Shown piece after piece: positions 12,851 through 64,000 of a DNA stretch of 64,000 bases. The DNA lies in assembly GCA_009760855.2 (NCBI GenBank), contig WPIO01000028.1, positions 1 through 64,000 on the forward strand, in the 5' to 3' direction. This DNA is from Cristatella mucedo (Eukaryota > Bryozoa > Phylactolaemata > Cristatellidae). The notes under the pieces were generated by a model. That model saw only the letters and a list, made by a program, of their open reading frames with translations. It was not told the DNA's origin and searched no databases. A program made the position numbers and the translations under genes. The number at the start of each line of letters is the position of its first letter. Within the stretch, counting starts at the first letter, position 1.

Positions 12851-14424
12851 CTATCTCTACTAATTAAAGTGAGAAAGTCTGTCACGCTGCAAGATGGCAC
12901 ACTTGCATCAGTTAGCAAGATGGCATACTTGCGTGAAGTGGCAAGATGGCACAGCGTTGTCTTCCCTAACGGAACTACTAGCATGCCACAGGCAGTGAGC
13001 TGCTCGCATAATATTGAAGATGCTACGTCCATAAAGAAAGTTGCTGCTGATTTGCTACAGCGCTGACCAGTGGGAAGAGACCCTTTGCAAGCATAATTGC
13101 AAATGATTACTTCATGATGTGATTATATAATACAATTACTGCATCACCAACTAAAAGATAAATATTTTGAATTTTTTTTTAAATTTTCCTCATGAAGGAT
13201 TTTGTTACATTAAAGAAGAATTGCCAGATTGTTCAGTCAGTGGAACCCAGGCCCACCTTACAAAGCAAACTTAGGGCTTCCTTGATTTAGCTGATTAAAC
13301 AGCTTCATTTTAATAGCAGCAGAAGAGCATTGACGGCTATCACCACCACTTGCAGTGTGCAATAAGGGATCGCCCACCGAAGGACTCGAACACAAGACTT
13401 GGGCCGTGGAGAGTGAGCACCGTACCTCCTGAGCTAAGACTCAGGGGCAAAATGTAAAGTAAGATCATCACAACATATATTTCAATTAATAGAGATGGAT
13501 GATGCCAGAATTAACTAATTTTTAGGCTTCACTTAGAATGAATTCTTCACCTCATCCATCTGTGTCGGCATCGATAGCTGGCTGGATGGCACAGAACAGA
13601 CAAAAATGAAAAGCACTTGCGCAAAAAGAAAGCAGGAGCTCGAATATCCTAACGGAAGTCCTATGAGCCCACACACCATTGCTCTGTGAGTTCACTGGCT
13701 GAGAGGCAAACAGCAGGCCGGTTCAACAATTCGAAGCAGATTCGTCAAGTTGCCCCGAGGCCACACTATCCGACCTCAATCCGACCTGCTAATGAGCAGT
13801 TGCAAGATTCTTGCAGTTCATCTCCCGACACCGCGGATTTCTATAGGCTAGAAAGCTGCAGCCCGGTAGCACTCCTAACTTCCACCATTGAAAAAACCGG
13901 ACAGCAGCAATGACAGTCAGCTAGCTCGATGGCAGGCATAGAGAATGGTCAGATCGAGGCTGTCTCATTAGAGCCACATAGCATAGCAACAACCAGATCT
14001 GGCATTACAGGGTGCACCTGCCACAACGATTTCTACTATTAAACTTAAATGATGAATAAATGCTTTAAGATTTTTTTCTGTCAAAACTATCATTTTGGGC
14101 CTCATGAAAGAATCTTCGGGAGGGCGTGGAAGCAAAGAGCAAAAAAAACGACGGCACTGTGAAAAGCACTGCCTCTACACGACAATCAATACGACATCGG
14201 CAGGACGTCGACATCGGCAGGACGTCATAGAATTCAATTTTAAAGCTAACTGATCATTTTGTTGGTTCTACATGCACTTAGCTGTCACACCTGGTTCGAT
14301 TTATGATAGACGACTAGAGTAGCTACAGCTGCGGTACGAGTCTACCCAGCACGGCTTGGGCTTGGTATAGCTGAGACCTCCATTTCTGGCTCGTGCAGGG
14401 TGACTTGTCTTCCGAAGCAAGGAC
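12851..14424. other. 3' flank of the PLEKHD1-like gene
   Basis: This would hold the 3' UTR of the minus-strand gene, whose end I cannot place. One SINE-B copy lies at 13310-13450; the remainder is unremarkable. Confidence 0.5.
13310..13450 (-). mobile_element. SINE-B copy
   Basis: It shows GCAGAAGAGCATTGACGGCT, ATCACCACCACTTGCAGTGT, GACTCGAACACAAGACTTGG and CACCGTACCTCCTGAGCTAA, all in the family order (inverted). Confidence 0.85.
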
Positions 14425-56576
<42,152 letters not shown>

Positions 56577-56866
56577 TTCGATCCGAGTCGACTGCAGCCA
56601 ACAGTGCGGCAATCCCGGAAGCGGGGATGCGCCTCGCACCGCGAGTCGCCACGAGTGGGGGAACCCCCTCCCGTTGCCTGCTGCGTGTTTGCTTTGCTCT
56701 CGTTGCCGCCGCAAACTCCGGATAGTTGAACGTTGCACTATGCAGTGCTAACTAAACATACTATGTCATTGAGCTTTCTGTAGCTTCTATTAGCATCCGC
56801 AGTTGTAGCAAATGAACTTTTGGGCACTGATGAAGTTACGCCCACTCATTAGAGCATCTAGGAAGT

Positions 56867-57600
56867 TCCCTTCTACCATTCCTATCAAAGACACTCGAAC
56901 TGGTCGTGGCGGACCAGCTGAACTCATATATCGAAACCTCACACCTTGCTAGTAAGTTCCAGTCTGGCTTTAGAGCTAATCACTCCACAGAGTCAGCATT
57001 GCTTAGGGTATACAACGACCTACTTAGGAATGCAGACATGGGTAGAGTGTCTCTGCTTGTTTTGCTTGATCTTTCGGCAGCTTTTGATACCATCGATCAC
57101 AAAGTTCTTCTAGAGCGCCTCTCATCTCGCCTGGGCATCATTGGCACTGCTCTGCAGTGGTTCAGGTCCTATCTCAGTGGGAGACTCCAGAGTATTGACG
57201 TGAATGGACAAAGAACATCTGAAGTACCTCTGAAATAAGGAGTACCGCAGGGCTCAGTGCTAGGTCCGGTTCTTTTCATGGTTTATACTCTGTCTCTTGC
57301 TGATGTGATTGCCAAGCACAATCTAGGCTTTCACTTCTATGCGGATGACACTCAGTTGTACCTTTGCTTTGATCCCTCCCAGCCTTCGAGCACCTCAAAT
57401 TCTCTAAACTCACTTGCTGCATGCATTGATGACATCCGATCATGGATGGCAGCAAATTTTCTAAAACTTAACGATGATAAAACCAACTTACTAGTTATGG
57501 GCAAACCCAGTATGATCCAGAGATTGGAAAGGCTGACTCTCAAAATTGGCTCTGCCAGCATATCTCCAGTTGAATCAGCTCGAAATTCTAGGTGTCATAT
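56867..57600 (+). mobile_element. L2-type LINE copy, 5' part, split by an LTR insertion
   Basis: It starts at TCCCTTCTACCATTCCTATC and encodes FRANHSTESALLRVYNDLL, LLDLSAAFDTIDHKVLLERL and [12 protein letters not shown] (YADD catalytic box intact), with one in-frame stop after EVPLK. It is cut at GGTGTCATAT, and the rest resumes at 60980. Confidence 0.95.
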
Positions 57601-57960
57601 TGTAGCGCCCTGCTGGCTTTGGCTGAATTTTAGCGCGAACAAGAGCTGTTCGGCGGCGGGCTAGAGCCCCTTTGTCCTGGAGCAGTGAGCCAGAGAGGAG
57701 CGTCAGTGCGGTTAGAGAGGAAGCGCTTAGGAGCAGGCCAGGAAGCTCGGAGACGAGCAGCGCGATTCGGCCTTTAGAATTGGTCCGATACTCGCGGAAG
57801 CTGCTGATAGATGTTGGCTGGCCTGTCAACCCCCGCCTTCCCTCGTCCCAAGAAAGAAGCGTCTGGAACCCATTCGCCATTCAAGCTGGACGGAGGTGCC
57901 CTGCCAGTGGCCTGGGAACGGCAGTCATTCCTTTCCGTAATGGGCCAAGGTGTCCGGGCC

Positions 57961-60190
57961 CAATAATAATAATAATAATAATAATAATATTGCACTTGAT
58001 AAAGCGCCCTCAGAGAACTTAATCTCTTTCTAGGCGCTTTACATTTGCTGCAAAGTGATACGCAATAGAATAGTAAGTAAAATCATGCTTGAAAAACAAA
58101 CAAAATGAATAACATGGTTAGGGGCTACATGCACTGGGTCAGCACGCAAATGCGGCTAGTGGCAGCATGAACAGTGTCAGCACGCATAAGCACATCGAGG
58201 ACGAATCAGGACGAGACAACTCTAGGAGGATTCGGTGGAACCCCACCGAACACGGTCGTATCGCGCCCGAGCTGGCATTTTGTGTGTTCTTTCGTGTTTT
58301 GTGTTTCTTTTGTGTCGTGTGTGTTCGCGCTAGCACGTGCTCTCGGACCCACTAAATGCTGTCCTAAATAGGTATGTTTTTAAGTTTCTTTTAAATGTGG
58401 TCAGGTCAGGGGATGTTCTGATGCAGGTCGGGAGGGAGTTCCAGGCTGTGGGAGCATACGAGCTAAATGCACGGTCTCCAAAGGATTTAAGGTTTGTACG
58501 AGGTATTTCTAGACTGTTGGATTCCGAAAAGCGAGTGGTACGATGCTTTGCCTGATGGGGTAGTATATCTGAAAGGTAGGCTGGAGCCATAGAATGAAGA
58601 GACCTAAAAGTGAGCGACAAAACCTTGAAGTCAATCCGTTGCTTCACTGGTAGCCAGTGCAGGTCGGCGAGAAGTGGAGTAATGTGGCAACTGCGACGCT
58701 CACGACAGACAAGCCTAGCTGCAGAGTTTTGCACCAGCTGCAATCGCCTGATCGCACATGCTGGTAGGCCAGTAAGCAGTGAGTTGCAGAAGTCGAGACG
58801 AGATGTCACGAATGCATGGACCAACTTGGACGTGGTATCCTTATCTAAACAAGCCCTAATTTTAGCAATGTTATGAAGCTGAAAATAGGCTGATTTGACT
58901 GTGGAGCTGATGTGGTCGTCTAACGAGAGGTCGCTTTGGAATATGACACCTAGATTTCGAGCTGATGCAACTGGAGATATGCTGGCAGAGCCAATTTTGA
59001 AAGTCAGCCTTTCCAATTTCTGAATAACACTAGGTTTGCCCATAACTAGTAAGTTAGTTTTTATCATCGTTTAGTTTTAGAAAATTTGCTGCCATCCATG
59101 ATCGGATGTCATCAATGCATGCAGCAAGTGAGTTGAGAGAATTTGAGGTGCTCGAAGGCTGGGAGGGATCAAAGCAAAGATACAACTGAGTGTCATCCGC
59201 ATAGAAGTGAAAGCCTAGATTGTGCTTGGCAATCACATCAGCGAGAGGGAGAGTATAAACAATGAAAAGGACCGGACCTAGCACAGAGCCCTGAGGTACT
59301 CCATATTTTAGAGGTACTTCAGATGATCTTTGTCCATTCACGTCAACACTCTGGAGTCTCCCACTGAGATAGGACCTGAACCACTGCAGAGCAGTGCCAG
59401 TGATGCCCAGGCGAGATGAGAGGCGCTCTAGAAGTACTTTGTGATCGATGGTATCAAAAGCTGCCGAAAGATCGAGCAAAACAAGAAGAGACACTCTACC
59501 CATGTCTGCATTCCTAAGTAGGGTCGTTGTATACCCGAAGCAATGCTGACTCTGTGGAGTGATTAGCTCTAAAGCCAGACTGGAACTTACTAGCAAGGTG
59601 TGAGGTTTCGATATACGAGTTCAGCTGGTCTGCCGCGACCCGTTCCAGTGTCTTTGATAGGAATGGTAGAAGGGAGACTGGGCGGTAGTTGCTTAAGTTC
59701 TCTTGGTCTAGTGTAGCTTTCTTGAGAAGTGGCCTGACTACAGCTTTTTTGAAAGGTGCTGGGACCTGACCTGAGGCTAATGACATATTAATGATGTTGG
59801 TTATGCATGGCAGCAGCAGATCAATGCAACGTAGGAGCAGGACAGTGGGAATAGGGTCCAGTGGACTTGTTGTCTTCTTTGATTGAGATACGAGCTTTAG
59901 GACTATGTCACTGGTGACCTGTTTAAATGCAGACATTGAGGCGCAGCCAGGAACCGAGGAACAGCATTCTAGTGGGAAGGTTGTCATCGCAGGGATGGAT
60001 TCCCTGATACCACTAAGCTCTTGCCCCATTGTCTCAGCCAAGTATTTAAGAGTCGAGCGACGCTCGCTCTGGGTCTTTTTGCCTCGTGTCTTTTGGTCTT
60101 TGGTCCGGCTCTGCGCCTCGACGCCGTCGGGCACTCGTTTCTCTAAAAAGCGAGGGAGGAGGGCGGGCTGTCCGCCGACGATGGACGGAA
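57961..60190 (-). mobile_element. L2-type LINE copy with nearly intact reverse-transcriptase frame
   Basis: This is the best-preserved copy. On the minus strand it encodes a linker, RT motifs ([54 protein letters not shown]) and the long C-terminal domain ending LKTYLFRTAFSGS. Two single-base insertions, at about 59520 (CCC run) and about 59059 (A run), shift the frame; otherwise no stops. The endonuclease half is absent, so it is 5' truncated near 60190. It lies inside the LTR 57601-60979 in antisense orientation, and its 3' UTR contains a 140-bp foreign segment at 58207-58346. Confidence 0.95.
58207..58346 (+). repeat. copy of LTR segment embedded in the L2 3' UTR
   Basis: Other L2 copies read (antisense) GGACGAATCACAGGGACCCAC without interruption. 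Here the sequence breaks after GACGAAT, inserts the 140 bp and resumes at GGACCCACTAAATG. Two to a few LINE bases are lost, and short overlaps (CAGG, GG) lie at the junctions. Confidence 0.95.
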
Positions 60191-60330
60191 CAGGACGAGA
60201 CAACTCTAGGAGGATTCGGTGGAACCCCACCGAACACGGTCGTATCGCGCCCGAGCTGGCATTTTGTGTGTTCTTTCGTGTTTTGTGTTTCTTTTGTGTC
60301 GTGTGTGTGCGCGCTAGCACGTGCTCTCGG
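60191..60330 (+). repeat. 140-bp LTR segment duplicated at 58207-58346
   Basis: It runs from CAGGACGAGACAACTC to GTGCTCTCGG and differs from the copy at 58207-58346 by one base (TGTGTGCGCGC against TGTGTTCGCGC). It includes a perfect 8-bp hairpin, TTCGGTGG and CCACCGAA, and starts at the 5' junction of the L2 insertion. Confidence 0.95.
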
Positions 60331-60361
60331 CATAGGGATTTGCCGGCGCGAGCTAGGCGTA

Positions 60362-60699
60362 GTTGGCGTGTGTGGAGCTCTAGTTCACCGGGTAGGGTTT
60401 AGGCTCCGGGTCGCGCTTCAGTGTGGAGAAGTATTTCCTCCGCAGGAGTGCTTGAGTTGGCGTGTGTGGAGTATTCCGGTCGCACTGGTGGAAACCGAGT
60501 TCTAGTTCACCGGGTAGGGTTTAGACTCCGGTTCGCACTTCAGTGTGGAGAAGTACTCCCTCCGCTCGAGTGTTTAAGTTGGCGTGTTTGGGGTATTCCC
60601 TCGACACAGGTGGGAACGGATTCTTAGTTCACCGGTTAGGGTTTAGGGTCCGGGTCGCGCTTAGTGTAGAGGAGTATTCCCTCCGCAAGAGTGTTGAAC
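60362..60699 (+). repeat. three-unit tandem repeat inside the solo LTR
   Basis: Units begin GTTGGCGTGT at 60362, 60456 and 60578, with lengths of about 94, 122 and 122 bp. Each contains TTCACCGGGTAGGGTTTAGG or a close variant, CGGGTCGCGCTT and TCCCTCCGC. Tandem blocks of this kind in LTRs often form promoter or enhancer repeats, but that role is inferred. Confidence 0.9.
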
Positions 60700-60979
60700 G
60701 TGCGAGGAGTGTGGAGATAAAGCTGAACTAGACGCGCAGCGACTTTGTGCGCTTGCGAATAAAGTTCAGTAAAATCCCCAATTTGTGTGTCTTGCTTCCA
60801 ATTCACGCCGCGGACTCACGACCCCCTTTAGTAACGGTAAGCAGGTCAGCGCCAGAAACGCTCGTTTCGTGGCGGCCAGCTTATTGCGCGTAGGCGCGCA
60901 CCGAACGGTATTAGGCGATAGGCTACGCCGCTAGGTAAGCGGCAGGTCAAGCTTACCCCGCCGAGCCTTCGGCGTTACA

Positions 60980-61815
60980 ATATTCCAAAGCGACCTCTCG
61001 TTAGACGACCATATCAGCTCCAGTCAAATCCGCCTATTTTCAGCTTCATAACATTGCTAAAATTTGGGCTTGTTTAGATAAAGATACCACGTCCAAGTTG
61101 GTCCATGCATTCGTGACATCCCGTCTCGTCTTCTGCAACTCACTGCTTACTGGCCTACCAGCATGTGCGATCAGGCGATTGCAGCTGGTGCAAAACTCCG
61201 CAGCTAGGCTTGTCTGTCGTGAGCGTCGCAGTTGCCAGATTACTCCACTTCTCGCCGACCTGCACTGGCTATCAGTCAAGCAACGGATTGACTTCAAGGT
61301 TTTGTCCCTCACTTTTAGGTCCCTTCATTCTATGGCTCCAGCCTATCTGTCAGATATACTACCCCATCAGGCCAAGCATCGTACCACCCGCTTTTCGGAA
61401 TCCAACAGTCTAGAAATACCTCGTACAAACCTTAAATCCTTTGGAGACCGTGCATTTAGTTCATATGCTCCCAAAGCCTGGAACTCCCTCCCGACCTGCG
61501 TCAGAACATCCCCTGAATTGACCACATTTAAAAGAACTTAAAAACATCCATTTATGACAGAATTTAGTGGGTCTCTGTGATTCGTCCTATATGTGCTTAT
61601 GCGTGCTGACACTGTGCATGCTGCCACTAACTACATTTGCATGCTGACCCTGTGCATGTCACCCCTAACCATATTATTCATTTCGTTTGTTTTTCAAGCA
61701 TGATTTTACTTACCATTCAATTGCATTTCATTTTACAGCAAATGTAAAGCGCCTAGAGAGAGATTAAGTTCTCTGAGGGCGCTTTATCAAGTGAATTATT
61801 ATTATTGTTATTATT
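60980..61815 (+). mobile_element. L2-type LINE copy, 3' part, after the LTR insertion
   Basis: The sequence resumes with ATATTCCAAAGCGACCTCTC, exactly continuing the frame interrupted at 57600. It encodes the C-terminal domain (61098-61541) and ends in stem-loop and ATT tail at about 61815. Confidence 0.95.
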
Positions 61816-62732
61816 ATTATTGTGCCTACCCGCCCCCCCCCTCCCGACGGCCAAACTGATCGGGACCTCTTGGGCTGTGAAGTTTAATCCGTGCTCAGCC
61901 GTAATTACCATCTACGGCGGTAGTTTCAAGTGAGTGAGCATTGTATGATGTCGGTTGGGTGGGTAGGCTGGCGGCGATCCGACATTTCCGTAGATGAGTT
62001 TTGAGTTATCCGCGTGCCGTTACTATGGGATAGAACGCTTTGTTGGCTGGCAAATCGCTCTCAGCGAGCGGAGGTCAAAGAGGAGCAGTGGAGTTCACAT
62101 CGACACAGTCAGCTTTCCGATAGGTTTTCGACGAGATTTCCCGGCTTGTCACTATACTCGCTGGCTCTTCATTACGGTCCGCAGCGAGTGGGCGTTGTTC
62201 AAGCGGCGGCTCGCCCTCGCACGTCGCTGCATAAAGCCTGGTTTAGATGGTGAGTTTTGCTTCCTACCAACTTGAGTCTTCGATGTATACGTCACCAATA
62301 CCGTGGGGGCGTCCAGGTTTAGGGGAAGACTTGGCGAAGACTCAGCAGCCGTACTCGGTTCTACCTTTTCTGCCAGGGATTTAGCAAATGACCATTCTAG
62401 ACGCCGTTCAGGCCGCGCCTACCGCGTTGCATAGCTGGGAATGACAGACGACTTGACCAGCGAAATCGTCGATGCGTTCCTGGCGAGTCCCTGTTTATGA
62501 GACAACTGAGTTCGGAGTTTAAGACTCTGATTTTTAGACGGAGAGCGATAAAGGCTATATAGGATAGGTTTCATTCTACCGTTAATTACGTTAGCAAAGC
62601 CTAGCCGTAGAGAAACGCCCTTGCTATCCCATGAGCGCTCAGTGGGCGGAGCGAGTAGGAAGCCAGATTTGGAGAGCGAGACTGCCGTCTAAACCTCCTA
62701 TAAACCGGAAGACCTCGAGTTGGTAAGAAGCA
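61816..62732. other. unassigned CpG-containing region with imperfect inverted repeats
   Basis: GGTTTAGATGG and GCTTCCTACC near 62239-62268 recur inverted as GGAAGCCAG and CCGTCTAAACC near 62660-62696. GGGATAG near 62028 recurs inverted near 62625. This may be a foldback-like element. The open frame at 61994-62275 has no recognised family. Confidence 0.35.
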
Positions 62733-62840
62733 GGTAATAATAATAATAATAATAACACACTTGATAAAGCCCCCTCAGAGAACTCAAATTTATTTCTAGG
62801 CGCTTTACATGTGCTGCAAAGGAAACGCTATCGGATGGTA
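62733..62840 (-). repeat. L2-type 3' tail fragment
   Basis: An (AAT)n tract is followed by ACACTTGATAAAGCCCCCTC and TTCTAGGCGCTTTACATGTG. Confidence 0.88.
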
Positions 62841-63181
62841 GGAAGCAAGACTCTCGTCTTAGCCAGTCTTAAGTATCCTGATTCGGAGCATCAAACGCCG
62901 TCAGTGGGCCGATGGCTTCTGATCTTGATTGGTAGAACATGGACGCAGTTTCTCGCGACATACCAATTTCATAGCTTTGGTCGTAGCGACGGTTGTCTTA
63001 CTCTGGTTTTGCACGTAGCAAAAACGCTTTTGTATCTGCTTAGACAGACGTGAGCAAAATCAGCAGCATGGTAAGCGCAGCATTATTCATTGATTAGAAT
63101 AGATTAACAGCACTTGAACCCAGCTTCCAAGGCTGAATTACTATCTTCAAGGTTCCAAAATAATTAGACATAGCTTTTTAG

Positions 63182-63385
63182 GAATAATAATGCACTTGAT
63201 AAAGCACCCTCAGAGAACTCAATCTCTCTCTAGGCGCTTTACATTTGCTGCAAAGGGAAATGCAATTGAATGGTGAGTAAAATCATGCTTGATAAACAAA
63301 CAAAGTGAATAACATGGTTAGGTGTGACATGCACAGGGTCAGCATGCAAATGTGGTTAGTGGCAGCATGCACAGTGTCAGCACGA
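63182..63385 (-). repeat. L2-type 3' UTR fragment
   Basis: AATAATAATGCACTTGATAA is followed by antisense stem-loop and 3' UTR through GCAGCATGCACAGTGTCAGC. Confidence 0.9.
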
Positions 63386-63521
63386 ACATAGTATTTCGTA
63401 ACTGCCTCTAAGAAGAGGTCGAGAAGTCAAATTGACTTGCCAGCCTTTACAATCGAGGCTTGAAGTTCTACAGTTGTGAAGTCATAGCGCCTACACATGT
63501 ATTTAATGTTAGCATTTTATG

Positions 63522-63655
63522 TAATTCATTTGTATAGCGCCCTAAGAGAACTTAATCTCTATTCAGGCGCTTCACATATAGCGCGGGCCTCGAGCCCATG
63601 ACCTAGGCCAGACCTTGGTCAGGGGCGAACTCCTTAACCACTGATCCAAACCAGC
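63522..63655 (-). mobile_element. SINE-A copy, best preserved
   Basis: Read on the minus strand: GAGCTGGTTTGGATCAGTGG, AGGTCATGGGCTCGAGGCCC, then directly GAAGCGCCTGAATAGAGATT and CTTAGGGCGCTATACAAATG. It is head plus L2 tail without a long body. Confidence 0.88.
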
Positions 63656-64000
63656 TCATTGTTTTAGATGTTTCCATTGGATGGCCCCAATGGGTACCTA
63701 TTACAAAAATGCTGCTGCTGCAGAAAATTGTGACCTTACATTTAAGTATTCACTAGTGTGAATAACTGCAGCGTTAAATCCTCGAGGTTTTCAATTACTT
63801 CTAAACCACACTGTAGCCGACTGCAATCAATAAAAACGGCTCTGAATGTGGAATAAGCTAACCGCCTCATGCGTCTTTCTATACTTGCAGATGTCAGGGA
63901 CTGATCAGAAGACAGAGCAAAAGTTTGACTCGGCGTATGTATGATCTCCCAGTAGCCTGGAGCGATATACGACGGCAGCCGCAGGCCAAGTTCCCCCTCC

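Larger units (their letters stand above)
57601..60979 (+). mobile_element. solo LTR with 4-bp target duplication, interrupted by an L2 insertion
   Basis: The element begins TGTAGCGCC and ends GGCGTTACA, imperfect terminal inverted repeats with the TG...CA ends of LTRs. ATAT at 57597-57600 and 60980-60983 flanks it and occurs once in uninterrupted L2 copies. Removing the L2 at 57961-60190 leaves about 1.15 kb. An AATAAAG signal lies near 60759 on the plus strand. No gag or pol is present, so it is a solo LTR. The 4-bp duplication fits gypsy- or BEL-like elements; the family is not identified. Confidence 0.88.

Noticed and set aside
58610-58876. Antisense frames within LINE copies (also 21835-22101, 34507-34761 and 61046-61312).
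   Set aside because: They recur as the exact complement of the LINE C-terminal coding region and share no independent homology.

Overview
This is a eukaryotic, animal-type window. There are no operons or bacterial-style genes. It holds one large split gene with long introns, dense non-LTR and LTR retrotransposon debris, tRNA-derived SINEs and long microsatellites. The gene is a homologue of PLEKHD1, a family I know from animals. The species cannot be told from the sequence; an invertebrate metazoan is the best guess.

The main result is a complete PLEKHD1-like gene (pleckstrin-homology plus coiled-coil protein) on the minus strand. It runs from about 56.6 kb down to 14.4 kb in 12 coding exons. 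Exons were found by matching short conserved blocks to what I know of vertebrate PLEKHD1 and then checking splice sites and phases. All phases agree, the joined frame is 1,440 nt (479 codons plus stop) and the order is collinear with the family: PH domain (exons 1-4), linker and coiled coil (exons 5-10), conserved C-terminal motif and tail (exons 11-12). Ten of eleven introns are GT-AG; intron 8 looks like GC-AG. Introns range from about 150 nt to 16.5 kb and carry most of the repeats.

Repeats. One LINE family of the L2/CR1 type supplies at least 22 copies and fragments on both strands, roughly a third of the window by my boundaries. Its 3' UTR ends in a GCGCC/GGCGC stem-loop followed by an (ATT)n tail. 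Most copies are 5' truncated. One 2.2-kb copy (57961-60190) keeps nearly the whole reverse-transcriptase frame. Two tRNA-headed SINE families occur. SINE-A carries the same stem-loop tail as the LINE, so it is very likely mobilised by it. SINE-B has a different tail, and one SINE-B copy sits inside a SINE-A copy. A solo LTR with perfect 4-bp target duplications (57601-60979) split one L2 copy and was itself entered by another L2. Near 53-54 kb lies a small LTR element carrying only a damaged gag, with a related solo LTR near 29.8 kb. A decayed copy of a repetitive animal gene family lies at 33.4-34.3 kb.

Layout: 0-14 kb is intergenic (L2 copies, a TA-rich tandem repeat at 6.7-7.3 kb, a GC-rich block at 9.15-10.14 kb). 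14.4-56.6 kb is the PLEKHD1-like gene, with an inverted (GA)n/(CT)n pair at 23.1-24.1 kb inside intron 9. 56.8-64 kb is upstream of the gene and holds nested L2/LTR elements and SINEs. Besides PLEKHD1, only weak protein-coding candidates are offered: a possible small secreted Cys-rich peptide and a possible alternative PH exon, both within intron 2.
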